64,000 bases of DNA from Odontocerum albicorne (GCA_949825065.1 OX463847.1:32130115-32194114); one strand, 5' to 3'. Positions 43,687-56,483 are shown, counted from the stretch's first letter. The notes: generated by a model from the letters alone, not told the origin. A program made the numbers and translations.

Positions 43687-44105
43687 CGGGGTAGACAGAG
43701 AGGACCGAGCAACGATCTTATTTCAAGATCACACATCCTTCACTTATACATTCATACACTTTCTCATAAAACTTACTACGTTTCCTTCTTCCTCAAAATA
43801 TCATTCGCTTGATCCAACAATACATTCCTTAGTCTTTCTTTTTTCTACCTTCACATTTGTTTTGTTATTATTTCTTCATGTATGCGTTCTAAATGCACAA
43901 ATTATTTCAGAATGCTCTTCTTCATCTTACTCAACAGATCAGCATTAAGTTCACATTCATCCCTAATCACTTCAATCTGTATTCTGTCATACATTTTCAT
44001 TCCATTCTGTAATCTGTCATACATTTTCATTCCATCTTCTAAGTGCACGCATTTCTACAGAATTTATTAGGCTCTTATAAGTCTTTTTTTACGTGAACGT
44101 TTCAC
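43665..44105 (-). mobile_element. RTE-type LINE fragment (family 1), ~440 bp
   Basis: Starts CATCACGCCTTTTCCTTGTC, GGGGTAGACAGAGAGGACCG, continues through ATTCGCTTGATCCAACAATA and the complement of the GHVER zone, with ATTCTGTAATCTGTCATACA partly duplicated (43970-44035). The plus-strand frames at 43592-44070 are antisense. Confidence 0.7.
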
Positions 44106-45282
44106 TGTAATATATATTCAGAAAATAAATAATATCAAATAGTCTTGGAATAACACTCCTTTTGGTTCATGTTTAAACTTTTATTAACACCTAAAGAGAA
44201 AGTGTTTGAAATAATTTATTGAGAGTAATGCATATTTATCGTTCTGGGTTCTCAATTAATATCTTTAAAATCGGTCAGCGGGATTTTCGCCTTTGTTTTT
44301 GGGCGCATCTTCCGAGCACCAAGATAATGATCTCCGATAAAACGAATCGGACAAATGAGAAATGTTACAGTCGAGACATATTTATGATCAATATATTTGT
44401 GATATTATCAATATTGAAAAATTATCAACAAAAAATATATATTCCTTCATTAACCTTTAGATACAATCAATTATTTATGAACATCATTTATTTATTACAT
44501 TTAAACCATAGTCAACACAATCTGGTGAGCAATTTGCAATAATGAATCTCTTTCGATCAAAGAGCTTTATTTTAAAATTTAAAAAAAATGTTTTGGTTAC
44601 TGAACTTCTCAATAACTCGTTTTTGTCATACAAAAATAATATAGTTAATTTTGATCCCACCACTACCTACGCTTTTTGGAGGACAAAATAAGTCCCCATC
44701 CAGCGAGATCTACACTAGAAGATCGAAATCTTCTATATTTTTTAAAATCTCGACGTCATGTAGTGACGAAGAGGGAAATGTCTAAAGGGACTTCTCCGAT
44801 GGCGACACATTTGAGTATGAAAATAATAGTAACGACGACGAACTCAAGTTGTCATCGTACGGGTTTAATCGATATACTCTTGATTTAATCTTATGCTACT
44901 ATGGTAAGTATGTACAAAAAATTATACAACATGGAAAATGGTGAATTATTCACATTAAATACTAGGAGAGATAATATTGGTTGGAAAAAAATGTTGTACA
45001 GCAATAAACCCACCAGATATACCATATTTAACCATGTATACGACAAAATTAAAATAAAATATTTTCCATTTGATAGTATTTTAAAATGGAAAATATAAAC
45101 TAATGCATAACACTTTTAAACTATCTTAAAATAATAAACTACAAACGTGTACTCGAGAACAGCAGGGATTACAAAATTTATCGAGTTGAATTGATTTCAC
45201 TTTTCTCAGAATAACAAATATTTATAAGAAATAATTACACATACTATTTTAAATATACAAATAATTTACTATTTAGAATATT
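44106..45282. other. Unassigned DNA
   Basis: No supported gene. Plus frames at 44219-44542, 44676-44888 and 44901-45098 are open but show no domain I recognise. The one at 44676 lies in locally GC-richer sequence and could be a transposon relic. Confidence 0.4.
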
Positions 45283-45412
45283 ATGAGGTGCATGGTGTAT
45301 GATCTCTGTGCAGTGTGTTAAGAGTGATTCAGGTTAGAACTGCTCGCTGTGCTACTCTCCTCGAATTCAGTGGTATAAGGATACATATGACTTTGGCCAT
45401 ATATATTATTTA
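45283..45412 (+). mobile_element. SINE-C copy, degraded
   Basis: GAGGTGCATGGTGTATGATC, AGGTTAGAACTGC, GTGTGCTACTCTCC-like sequence and GGTATAAGGATACATATGAC match SINE-C. The B box is mutated. Confidence 0.6.
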
Positions 45413-46535
45413 AAAAAAATCAGTAGGAAAAGTCTTATTTTTCTCTCTCTTTAAAGTAGGTGCTACTCAAGCTGAATCTTCGGATCAAAGCTGGTTCGCA
45501 AAGTTTGTTAATGGGCCACATCGAGATAAAATTACAAAACAAATCATAAGAATTACGAGTTTATGTTTAAAATTCATAATTCGTATTCCTTGTTTAGCAA
45601 TCATATTTTTTTGTTGCATTTTTTTCCTAGTTCAGTCTAAAAAATAAAAAAATGTATCTGAATTCCGTTCTTTTCAATTTGAAATTAATTTTTATTATAT
45701 TTCACAAAAATACTGGTCCGCGATAGATAGGAAAGAAAGAAAAAACTGTTCCATCAACACAAAGTTTGAGAATCATTGTTTTTAAGTACAATTACGAGGC
45801 AAGTGTTAATTATACTTTTAGAAATATGTGTAACTGTTTTCTGAGGAACTAATAAAATAACGACAAAATGATAAAATTAATTTTAAGAATTGCAGTAGAA
45901 CGTCATTAAATAATGCGGTTACGACATTATCCAACCCGTCATAAGTCGCGGTTAATATTTTAAAATCTTGAATTTCATCATTATTTTATCTAAACGATTA
46001 AAACTTACGTATACTAAAGTTCTAATAAATATGTTATAGGGAATTTAAATAATATTTGATCGACGTACATATTTATAGTTATGTTATAAATATGTACTCT
46101 CCAGGGAGAGAGTACATATTTATAACATAATATATGGTATATTACACATCTACCTCAGATGGTTATTTTCCCGGATGATATTCTTAAAGCCGATCAAATC
46201 TGTTTCCTTCCAGTTTCCCTTAACTATCACCAGCCTTCTACGATTTTGCTGAATTTGTGTAAAATCCTTTGCCATGCGGTCTTTATCGTCTTAATAGAGA
46301 TTGCATACTTAAATATATAAGATATACTATATATAAAAAAACATATAATAGTAATGTAGTCGTAGAGGAAAAGTGCACTCGTAATAAGAATAAGAAACAT
46401 GGAAATTTGAGAAAGTCTTTATACGGAAACACTTCTATCTAAAATAGATCCATAAACCTTTGATACTGCAGATTTCAGGTGCAGTGACTGGGACGTATGA
46501 TAAAAAAAACAGAAATAGGAATCTCACCAATTTTC
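45413..46535. other. Unassigned AT-rich DNA
   Basis: No gene seen. Contains the hairpin at 46081-46128. Confidence 0.4.
46081..46128. repeat. Perfect 21-bp hairpin
   Basis: ATGTTATAAATATGTACTCT plus one base (46081-46101) is inverted at 46108-46128 with a 6-nt loop. No related copy elsewhere was noticed. Confidence 0.9.
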
Positions 46536-46539
46536 AAAG

Positions 46540-47200
46540 CTAAGCCTGAATGAAGAAGACTTGAAGATCGTAATACAAGGAGCTTTTGAGTGAGTTTTCA
46601 AAAAATAATTTATTGCTTTTGTAGTTGTTGCGAAAATGTTTCTTGGGCAAAGTACCAGCTGTTTCTCCATCATTTAAGGGGTTTCCTGGAATGCGATGTC
46701 CCGTGTGCCGATATGTAGGAGATTCTGTTTCTGTCAATTCCATCCACATGGTAACACCAGTACCGCCTTCTCTTTCTGCTCAATCTGACAATATTCTTTG
46801 TATTACAAGTCTGTCGCGTGTGAGAGTTTCTGACCCTGCCTGTGAGAGATTTTCCTGCGATGGTTCGTTATATTCTCATTTCGGATGTTCGAAATAAGAT
46901 CTTTGTTCTAGTTGTGTCGTCTATATTTTTAACGTTATAAGTCATGATCGGTCTGACAAATGTCTTATATTTTCAAACATTGCTATCCATTCACAGGTTT
47001 TTGATTTTCAAGAATACATGTATCTTAGACAACCAAATACGAGTATTGCGGCTGCCTTATATATTTAGTTTATTGTTAATACGAATTTTCGAAACCGTAA
47101 GAAGCTTGGCCTTGTAACACGCTTCTTTCCATATCATGAAGCAACCTCGATTTCTGGTGCCCGTTGTAAATCCTGGTATTATTGCCCACATGTTATAGAG
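46540..47200 (-). mobile_element. LINE RT C-terminal region and 3' part (family 4)
   Basis: Minus strand. The complement of 46925-46990 encodes a KIxxICQTDHDL-like segment (the KxYxxxxRPIMTY zone of LINE RTs, decayed), then RTSEMRI and ATDLxYKEYCQIEQKEK. The frame at 46540-46749 encodes NPLNDGETAGTLPKKHF. Stops separate the pieces. Confidence 0.45.
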
Positions 47201-48329
47201 CTAAAGACCTTCGATCGTAACAGTATAAATGTTAATATCTCCAATAAGTATTTTAAAACAAGTACTATTAATAATAAATATAACTTCATTTTATCTATAA
47301 GTGTTTATTGAATTAATCATAATTTCAAATAAAAAAAACGAATTGAACGATGAGGTAAGGTTAGATTAAGGTTAAATAAAACACGTTTAGGTTTTCAGTT
47401 TTCAATTCAAATAAACGATTTTTCCACATTACCCTTCTCTTATAGATAATGGTTGGGGTGTTATGAAAAATTAAGGTTAATTAAAGCTGTGTTTTATAAT
47501 TTATCAAACCCTTAATGAATCTGGCGTTACACACTAATGGAAATATGTGTTAAAAACATGTTCTAAATGATTGATTAATCGGGTCGCAGCACAAAAAAAA
47601 ACCTTGTTAAGGTGAATCGAACTTATACAACTGAATATTTTAATCGCTCATTGAGTTTTGATATTTCGGACACTAAAAAATCTGAAACATGATCAAACGT
47701 GTTAACTATTTTTTATTGAACACTTGAATAATTGTCGATGAAGACATATACACTAGATCGTTTTTTAAAACTATACCAACGATTTAAATTCAAATAAACA
47801 GTGTTCATGCACAGTTCAATACTGTTAACATGTTAGTGAAAATGCTATAATTAATTACGTAGGTTGAGACAAAAAAATGTTTTTGCCATCGATTCAGCCA
47901 CCATCGTCTTAAACCCTTGACAGTGTTGAATCGACATTGTCCACACTATGGTAGAGTTGGTTACCATATTGTGTTCCCGGCATATTTTCAGTACTGGGTT
48001 AGAGAAGTCCGTGTTAATCTTGAATTCGATTGACAAATATAACAATATAATAAAGTGCAAGAAATTGATATTTATACAAAAACGTTACCCGGTATTGACA
48101 AAGTGCTAACGAGTATTTGACAAGGCGTTTTAGTATATAAAGAGGTTTTTCTGAAAGGTATACAAAACATACATTGAGAGTTTTGAGATCGCTTGATAAC
48201 CTCAGTGGTGAAGTTGAAATAATATAACTTAAAGCAAATAAGGTATAAAGTTTAGACTTAACATTTTTTGAAAAAAAACTGTTTGTTCGATAACTTCAAA
48301 GAATGCTCACAGCCTCAATAAGTTATGTT
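47201..48329. other. Unassigned AT-rich DNA
   Basis: No gene or repeat recognised. Confidence 0.4.
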
Positions 48330-48955
48330 TGGGAAACTTCAAGCTATTTCCAAAGTTATGGTAATAGAAACGTGAAAAAGGAAAAGAATAAGCGATATAT
48401 GAGTGAGTTATGAAATAGAACAAATTTAGGGATTCTGTAGTATTTGCGTAGTATTTTCTCACGTGATAGAAGAGTTACGAGGGATTTTGAATTGAATATA
48501 CTCGAACCGAACAGTATCATAACTGTATTTTGGACGTGGATGTAGAAAAAAATGAAAGGAGCTGCATAAATACTGTAGACACGTGCGCATTGAGAAACTT
48601 ACGTATGACAATACAGCTAAAAATATTTAGGGAAGAATGTGAATTAAGACTGATGTATTAAGTAGTTTAAAGAACAGCAATGTGATACAGTTTAGTAATG
48701 TATAAAGAATGAATGAAGTAAGACTAACATAACAAATATACAATGCAAAAATTAAGTGGAAGGTTTGTTAGAAAAGATAAAAGAAAGTACGTTTGAATGA
48801 TAATTTAAAAGAAAGAAATGTTGTAAGTCAAATAAATCGTAGGAGTTGTATGTAGAGGAGGCGTAAGATGCATGTTGTCAATGGAAATTATGACGATCAG
48901 TCTTCTGCCTATCCCGACAGGAAATCAGCATGATTGTATGAAGGTATGTATATAC
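48330..48955 (+). mobile_element. RTE-type LINE fragment (family 1), strongly decayed
   Basis: TATACTCGAACCGAACAGTA (HIYSNRT zone), GGACGTGGATGTAGAAAAAA, GAATGAATGAAGTAAGACTA, AAATCGTAGGAGTTGTATGT, and an end TCTGCCTATCCCGACAGGAA with a GTATGTATATACATG tail. Confidence 0.6.
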
Positions 48956-49594
48956 ATGGCAATAAAAATGGAATATGACCCTTCAGTCTTATTATAAAGG
49001 CAATTTTAAGTTCATTGAAATAATGAACATGAGGAAGTAGAAATATCGTTTTATATTCAGACTAAGCTTAAGGAGTCAAGTACGAGTATGTCGATAAGAA
49101 TGTTTTATGCACATTTTGTGTGAACACAAGTAAAAGTAATAAAATTCGCTTTTGTCAGGACAAAACAAGCGGAGATTGTGATCATTGAATGAACAGTGAG
49201 CGGCCCTGTCCTGATGGTAATGAGATGTTGAAATTTATATCTCACAAAGTAAATTAAGTTAACGTGGACATAAAACTTGGAAACTGGGGAAGAATTCAAG
49301 ATGCAGAAAAGCGTCATAAAATAAAGATTGTATCAAACGACCCGACGAACCTCAAGGATAATGTGAATTTAATAGCATTATTAAATGTAATATAAAAAAA
49401 TTTCAACTTAAAAGACTATAATACTGCTGAACACTGAAAAATGTGGGAGGTTATAATGATTTAAAAAAATAAATACAATTTTTTTTTCAAAAATAAATTA
49501 ATAATTTTTATATATTACTGACCATAGATTGGTAGCTCACAAGACTACTTTCAAATCAATATCAACGAAGATTACATCATCATCAACACCATTA
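48956..49594. other. Unassigned AT-rich DNA
   Basis: No gene or repeat recognised. Confidence 0.4.
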
Positions 49595-49850
49595 CACCTG
49601 TCATTTCTATAGGGAGTAGGAAGAGAGAAGGAATCCACTCCTGAAACTATCTTTCGCTTTTGTCACGTTCGTATACCTCGTTTTGTTAACTCTTCTATCA
49701 TTAAGGCTTTTCCTTCTTTCAGAATTTGATTAATTTGATTGTGTCACGTTTTTCTAGGTATACCCAAACTTCTCGTGTCTTCTATATTACTTGTATAGTT
49801 ATGTTTTGTGAATCTTTAATCATGTATTCTTTCTACGTGACGAAGATTTG
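49595..49850 (-). mobile_element. RTE-type LINE 3' end (family 2)
   Basis: Plus strand: ATAGGGAGTAGGAAGAGAGA, TTTCGCTTTTGTCACGTTCG, ATTAAGGCTTTTCCTTCTTT. This is the complement of the family-2 3' region. Confidence 0.5.
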
Positions 49851-50221
49851 AGAAATAGAAATAAATATTGTAGATAAAAATGCACTTTACAAAGTTATCA
49901 CTGTCATCGTCGAAGCAATACTTTCATTTATAGTTTTATAAGTAGAATCTATACACATTGAAAAATACCTTTTGGTATAAATACATAAGAACTTCTAATT
50001 TTTTTCTTCTTCTAAAAACGTTAACTTTCATAAGATGAAATTTCATTCCTGACATATAAATTCATAAAAATATGAAGAAGGGTATTTTTTTAAATGGACA
50101 CTGCACAAAATATACGAAATCCTAATTTTTATTTCCATAAATGATTTAATGCTTTCTTTAGGTCTCTAAACTTTTCCAGAAAAACAGAATATGTTTTTCT
50201 GGTTTCATTATCATATTATGA

Positions 50222-50337
50222 TAACGAAAGTATGAAAACATATGCTAATGAAAGTATAAAAACATATGCTAATGAAAGTATGAAAACATATGATAATGAA
50301 AGTATGAAAACACATGATAATGAAAGTATAAAAACAA
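50222..50337. repeat. 24-bp tandem array, about 5 copies
   Basis: Units of the form AATGAAAGTATGAAAACATA plus TGCT or TGAT, with point differences between copies. Confidence 0.9.
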
Positions 50338-51015
50338 AAATCAGACATAACGCTTATAACAAATTAAAAAAATAACTATAAATCAACTAAAACTTTAAAA
50401 CAAAATATTAAAACATTAATTTCGTTTCAATTTTAATTTCTTAAGAACAAATACCTGACAGCTTCACCTTTATAACACAAGATAAAAACATTAATTTTAT
50501 TTCGATTTTAATTTTTTCAAGAACTACTATGAAACAACCACAACTCATAACATAACACAACAAAAACATTGATTTTGCTTAATTTTTTTTAATACTTCAA
50601 AAAGAAAACGAAAAGTTTGTTGGCAATTTTATAATAAATAATATAATATAAAGCCATGGCAGACTGTGAGAACAAGATTTGAATAGAAATCGTTGTCCAT
50701 CACAGGATTTATTGGAAGACAACAACACAAATTATGAGTCCAAGTGCTCTGGGCGTAGTTTCCTTTTCAATCTACGAGTATATTACGAATATTTTGCATC
50801 GGATATTTACTAATAAATGATTTGTTACTTCCTCTATTTTTGTTTATTGCATTTAAACGATACATTTTTAGTATCATACAATAAAAAAAAGTATTTTGGA
50901 AACTGCAAAAAACTATGATTTGTCAATCAAACTGGATTTATACTATAACATAAAAATTAAAACTTCTTTGTACTATGATATTTCTCCTATTCCACTCCTC
51001 TATGTAATATATCAG
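50338..51015. other. Unassigned AT-rich DNA
   Basis: No gene. A weak ~100-bp repetition of ACATTAATTTnnTTTCnATT and AATTTCTTAAGAAC-like blocks lies at 50395-50570. Confidence 0.4.
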
Positions 51016-51019
51016 TAAG

Positions 51020-51440
51020 GACCCAGTTCATAGTGAATAATGAAAGATGGGAGCATTTTGAGGAATTCTGCCATTTGGGTAGTATTACATTTTCTCAGAT
51101 GATGGAAGAGTTAAGAGGGATATCGAACGGAGTGTAGCGATAGGAAACAAAGTCATTGGAAACAAATAAAATATATTCTCGAAACGGACTGTATCAAAAT
51201 ATGTTAAGATGATAGTCCACATTAATATTTTGGTGCCAACTTTGATGTATGAGAGCGAAACGTGGACGTGGAAAAAGACTGAGAGGAGTCGATAAATACT
51301 GTACAAATGCGTGCATTGAGAAGAATACATGGAGTGACAATGCCTGACAGAATACGGAATTAAGTGATAAGGGATGAATGTGAACTTAAAGCTCATGTGC
51401 TAAGTAAGATGAAGAAGAACACTGTGAGATGGTTTGGGTA
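51020..51440 (+). mobile_element. RTE-type LINE fragment (family 1)
   Basis: TTCTGCCATTTGGGTAGTAT, TCAGATGATGGAAGAGTTAA, ATCGAACGGAGTGTAGCGAT, CTGTATCAAAATATGTTAAG, GAGAGCGAAACGTGGACGTG and ACACTGTGAGATGGTTTGGG in order. The 3' half after the GHVER zone is missing. The 103-codon minus-strand frame is antisense. Confidence 0.7.
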
Positions 51441-52384
51441 GCCCATGCTGTCTTATGTGTGTATTGTATGGTTGGTACACCTGGATATGTGGGCATTGTC
51501 CGCGGGATTCTAGTCGGGTATAAACAGCGGGCTATGTTACTTCTTGACTAGGTCCTGTTTTGGAAACAGGTTTCCTGTTTACTTAATAATAGAATATTGA
51601 CATAATTGTCAAAAGCGTATGTAAACGACATATTACAATATATTCTGTGTCCGTTTTCTTTCTTTTCGGTATAATTGAACGTCATCAAAACATTTAAAAA
51701 AAGGTATATTATTAAATATTTTTTATAATCCAAGTTTAGAGGGAAGCGATCTCCCCGCATGTTCTATTCGCTAATTAAATAAATCAAAGAGAAAAATAAA
51801 CATGATATTACCCTACAAGTATATTTATTAACAGCTTAAAAAACATCGAAAATAAATAAAAGTTAAATCCCACCAAAGGGGTTAACTGTATTTTATACTA
51901 GTACGAGTTGATCTTAAAAAAAATAAACTCAGAGGGATACTAGAAACGAAGGGAATTAACATTTCTTCAAAGACTTTCTTTTTTTACCTTCGTTAATAAA
52001 TTTTCTTACCTTCGTTAATAAAAAATAAATCGTTAAAAGTAATTTTGCTTTAACGATTTATACCGACAGCGACTATTCTATTATAAGATAATCCAATCAT
52101 AAAATTGGAAGGAAGATAATTTACAATAACTTCATTATCAGTTTAATTTTTTTAAAATAAGAATATTAAAATATAATTATTCCGAGAAACCAGATGGTGA
52201 AAATTGAGGAAATTTATAAATCAAGCTGAAAGTTCGTGAAAATGGTTGCTATTAGAAACACATTTTCACGTCATTTCTCTACTATCAATACATTACATAA
52301 GATATTTATATTTGGTTGATAATATTGTATTTTTCGTTATTTTAATGTATTTGTTTTGTTAAAGCAAGTTAGTATTACGTTCTC
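51441..52384. other. Unassigned DNA
   Basis: No gene seen. The first ~100 bp (51430-51540) are locally GC-richer and unmatched. Confidence 0.4.
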
Positions 52385-52570
52385 GTTGTATATAGTACAA
52401 TATAGCAAGTTTATTATCATGTGGCAATGTCTTCTAATTAACTAGAAACATTTAAGAAGTATGATGGGAAAATCAGACAAATAAATTGGGTTTAAATGAG
52501 TATCGAACCTGTCATTTCTGAGTTGGACGATCAGCGTCTTATAAACTAGGCTTTAATGCTCTTGAAGTGA
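52385..52570 (-). mobile_element. SINE-A copy
   Basis: Minus strand. GTATATAGTACAATATAGCA (tail), CTTCTAATTAACTAGAAACA (body), GAGTATCGAACCTGTC (B box complement) and ATAAACTAGGCTTTAATGCT (A box complement). Confidence 0.6.
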
Positions 52571-53685
52571 CAAGTATAACGAAAAAATAATTGTTAAGTA
52601 AATGGTTTGTTTATGATGTAGGTATGTTGATTGATTAGAAAAAAACTAGACAAAAGTGATTTTCTTAAAAAAAAACTAAATTCTTGAAAGTTTTGTATTT
52701 GAAGACTTAAGTTAGCAGGAGTGTTTTCAATAACTTAGACTACTTTCTTCGTTTTTCATAAACTTTATTACGATTCAAATTAAATTTGGTATGTTCAAAT
52801 TGGAATTCGCTGGATAACTCTTTTGTACCTCTGAAGGGCGTTGATAGTAATAAAATGGATTTCAGACCTTCCTAAAAGATGACACCAAGGAAACGATCTG
52901 TCTAAATCAGTCAAACCCTTTATTTATATCTTCGTTCTTATTACTTTTGGATATGAATAAAAGGAAAATCTCTTAAAACCAATACATACTATTTCGTATC
53001 AATTCTAAAACTTGAAACAAGAAAAATCATAAAAATATTATTGTTTTACAAACATACTAATGAACGTTTTTTTTTTCTGCAAACATTATATTGTGTAAAT
53101 ATAATGAAAAGTGAGTTTTGCAAACAAACTAATACAAAATGGATGGCCGCGCGAAGTGTGATATTGAAAGAACAGAAGCAGCTGACAATAGAGTTAATGG
53201 TGGATTATATGAAACAATGTGTTTATTGACCGGAGCATTCCAAGAAAAGTAAAGTCAGCTTTTCATAATGAAATCTTGTATGTTGTATTAGAATATGTAA
53301 GTGAAACTTGGGAATTATAAAAAAAATGTGAAAGTAAGAATATTTCCATAGAAATGAGAGCATTGCGTAGAAATAATACAAATACAGAAAATATATGTAT
53401 GCAAAAGTTGAGTCGTATTTTTTGATAAGAGTGCATTTTCCTACGTATAAAATCATTGCGATATTTCTAATCCAATTCTCACTCGCCAAAGCATGCCCAT
53501 AAATGTTAAGTACACACGCAATAAATATGGTGAAAGACGTCATATTGACATTAAAAATAACACTCGCAACAAATATTAATAATATCAGCAATTACGTTTA
53601 TTATTTGGCAAATTGAATAAAATAATATGGCCAAATGCCAAACAAATTAAACTTGCTTTGATGTCATTGTGATAAAATTTACGCT
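52571..53685. other. Unassigned AT-rich DNA
   Basis: No supported gene. A 122-codon minus-strand frame (53223-53591) is hydrophobic and AT-driven, with no family resemblance. Confidence 0.4.
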
Positions 53686-54316
53686 AAACGAATTTAAAAA
53701 AAAAGCAAGAATAACGGTTTAAGATGGTACTGAACTCAAAGAATTTCAAAAACTAAAAAAAATTGGTTTACGAATTTCAAAAAAGCAAAAATCATGTATA
53801 ATATACAATGACGCTGAACGAATTAAAAAAAAAAGCAAGAATTATGACATAAGATAAAATAGCATAGTGTTGACTGAATTTAAAAAAATCAAGAATCACA
53901 CCATAAGATAGAATAATAGTATAGAGATGAACGAATTTCAAAAAAGCAAGAAACATTTGTCATAAGATACAATAGTATGGGACTGAACGAATTTCAAAAA
54001 AAAGCAAAAATCACGGCATATGACAATAAAGTACGATGCTGAACGAATTTAAAAAGCAAGAATCACGGCATACGATACATTACTAAGAGGTAAACGATTT
54101 TTTAAAATACAAAATCATGGCATAAGATACAAAAATATGAAGCATAATGAATTTAAAAAAAATAAGAATCACGTCATAAGATACTCGTATATAAGTATGG
54201 TGCTGAACGAATTTAAAAAAATACAAGAATCATGGCATAAGATACGACAGCATGGAGTTGAACGAATTTAGAAGAAAAAAAAGCAAAAATCACGACATAA
54301 GCTAGTATGGAGATAC
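53686..54316. repeat. Degenerate ~55-bp minisatellite, about 12 copies
   Basis: Units read approximately GCTGAACGAATTTAAAAAAG, CAAGAATCACGGCATAAGAT and ACAATAGTATG, with many substitutions and variable A-runs. Copies start near 53686, 53755, 53812, 53870, 53928, 53985, 54037, 54090, 54140, 54200, 54255. It is old compared with the 59-, 88- and 171-bp arrays. Confidence 0.85.
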
Positions 54317-54469
54317 TCGTAATCATAAATAACAGCAACATAAATCTAGCCTGCTTGTAAACAAAGCAGTTTGAATGAAAAACAAATAATAATTCATACA
54401 GTTCCAAATGTTACGAATTAAAAATCTTTCTCTCAAGTTTGTGGTATGTTACCATCAAAACTGCCTCTC

Positions 54470-54662
54470 TTGAGATGTTAACTCCTAATTTATCTTCAGC
54501 TTAGGAAACTCTTGTGTTATCCATCCTTTTTACCCCGCCTCGCCAGTATCTTTTGCGGTTTCTACTCTATCTCACAATATCTTCTAATTCATATATTTTC
54601 TCGGATACGGTAGTTTCTAACTCTATATCTAAGTAAGTTGCCTGTAATGACCATGGTTATAT
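54470..54662 (-). mobile_element. LINE RT thumb region (family 4-like)
   Basis: On the minus strand the plus text CCCCGCCTCGCCAGTATCTT and following is the decayed part of an RT C-terminal zone. It runs straight into the 88-bp array, whose unit encodes the conserved upstream segment. Confidence 0.4.
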
Positions 54663-55014
54663 ATTATTTGTTTTTGTTGTATTTGACATAGAATGTATTC
54701 CATAAGTCATGATTGGCCTCACACACGCTTTGTAAATTTCAGTTGAGTAAATTATTTGTTTTTGTTGTCTTTGACATAGAATGTATTCCATAAGTCATGA
54801 TTGGCCTCACACACGCTTTGTAAATTTCAGTTGAGTAAATTATTTGTTTTTGTTGTCTTTGACATAGAATGTATTCCATAAGTCATGATTGGCCTCACAC
54901 ACGCTTTGTAAATTTCAGTTGAGTAAATTATTTGTTTTTGTTGTCTTTGACATAGAATGTATTCCATAAGTCATGATTGGCCTCACACACGCTTTGTAAA
55001 TTTCAGTTGAGTAA
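54663..55014. repeat. 88-bp tandem array, 4 copies
   Basis: Unit starts at 54663, 54751, 54839 and 54927, essentially identical. On the minus strand each unit encodes TEIYKACVRPIMTYGIHSM, the KxYxxxVRPxMTY signature of the LINE reverse-transcriptase thumb. The array therefore expanded inside a dead retrotransposon. Confidence 0.95.
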
Positions 55015-55444
55015 ATTAAATGCTTAAGGGATTTAAGGATTTTTGCCATTTACACGAAACGTGTTTTCTGGAATGAAAATAAGGAGAAATACATTTTTAA
55101 AATATACATAACATGATGATTTTTTCGTAGAATTTCGTGATTACTTTTATCTACGATATAAAGTCTTTCGGAGTTTATGCCGCGCTTTTGCGGCTTGAAG
55201 TGGTTTTGTGTGTGCCTCATTTGTGGCTCTAAGTACCAAAGGCATTTTGAGCCATAAAAATGCTGTATAAACTCCAAAAGATTCTTATTCCATAGATAAG
55301 ACGGTGAGGCTGAAATGCTTGAATGAAATTTAAAAAAAAACGAAGCAGGTGACTGAAGAATTTTGAAGGTGAAGAATTTTAACACGTAGAGAAAATCAAA
55401 TTGTCATACTAACAAGTAAACTATAACAAAAAAAATATATATAC
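55015..55444. other. Unassigned DNA
   Basis: No gene. The plus strand contains an inverted pair (ATAAAGTCTTTCGGAGTTTA at 55160 and TAAACTCCAAAAGATTCTTA at 55268), giving a loose fold-back of ~120 bp. Confidence 0.45.
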
Positions 55445-55915
55445 TTACCATCACGTCATTTCCATGTTAGAGTAGGAAAAGAGGACAGAACCTCAAACTT
55501 TTTCATCTCATCCATACATTTTCACAATCAGTTCCATATGCTTCCCTTACCCCTTACCTTTCCTTTTTTCAAAATTTCATTCACTTGGTAAATATCTTTA
55601 TCGTCCTTTTCTACGACTTTCCCTCATGCTTGCGTTGTAAATTTATTTAGTCAGTTTTTCATCATCCATACATTTAAAATGTTTCAATTACGTCAACGTG
55701 CTGTTTTTCATTCTACTTCGTTCTTAGTTTACATTCACTCTTAGTGACAATATTTTTATGGCATACATCGACACTACAAATATTTTTCTCAATTCACGCT
55801 TTCCCACCTCATTTACTCGGCGTCTTTCATTCATTTTCCACGTCCATGTTTCCCTTCCACACATTAATGTTAGTACTAATACGTTATTGTGAACCATCAT
55901 TTAATCAGATTTTCA
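55445..55915 (-). mobile_element. RTE-type LINE fragment (family 1 variant)
   Basis: CCATCACGTCATTTCCATGT, TAGAGTAGGAAAAGAGGACA, CACTTGGTAAATATC, CATTTTCCACGTCCATGTTT and TAATGTTAGTACTAATACG follow family-1 order with much divergence. GHVER is not recognisable. Confidence 0.55.
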
Positions 55916-56347
55916 AAACATATTAAAAAAAATAGGTATACTCGTATGTTATGTCGGAAGTCGGGAGTTAAATGTGATGATGGTAAATACCCACTTTCTT
56001 CAACAATTTTATTACAATGATTACATATTAGTTTATCACAGAGATATATTTAAGGGACAGAACGTATCATAGTGACCTCGTCCGTCTCTAATGTAAATGT
56101 ACCTCAATAATATGGGTCTTATGGACCCCTAATATACTCATTTTGGTGAAACAGATATATTCATCTCTTTCAATTGAGAGTGTAGGAGCAAAGAGTAAAT
56201 GTGGTCAGATAACATATATTTCGTTTTAAATAAATAAACTAAAGCTATTTTTCTCGCGCTTTACTTATCTGCCAGGGATAAGAAGCGAGTTCAATAATAA
56301 ATTAAGACAACGATAAAATATTAAGTTTAAGAAATCTGTATTGATTG
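55916..56347. other. Unassigned AT-rich DNA
   Basis: No gene or repeat recognised. Confidence 0.4.
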
Positions 56348-56400
56348 ACATGCATCCTGGTGGTAAGACAAGTGACCCTCGGGTTCATGTTATGGCTAAA
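56348..56400 (+). mobile_element. SINE-A head fragment
   Basis: CCTGGTGGTAAGACAAGTGA and CCTCGGGTTCATG keep parts of A and B boxes. Confidence 0.35.
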
Positions 56401-56483
56401 AATAGGATGAAAGTTCATCACATAACATATAAGACAAGTAATATCACGACAGCAAATGTTACGAGTATGTTGTGAAATGTTTA

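Noticed and set aside
43592..43948. 118-codon plus-strand ORF
   Set aside because: Antisense to the minus-strand RTE copy.
44676..45098. Possible transposase exon pair
   Set aside because: Two plus-strand open frames in slightly GC-richer DNA, but no catalytic motif or terminal repeats could be pointed to.
46625..46897. 90-codon plus-strand ORF with several cysteines
   Set aside because: Antisense to minus-strand LINE sequence.
53223..53591. 122-codon minus-strand ORF, strongly hydrophobic
   Set aside because: AT-rich codons give Phe/Ile/Leu/Tyr by chance; no family, no flanking coding and no splice context recognised.
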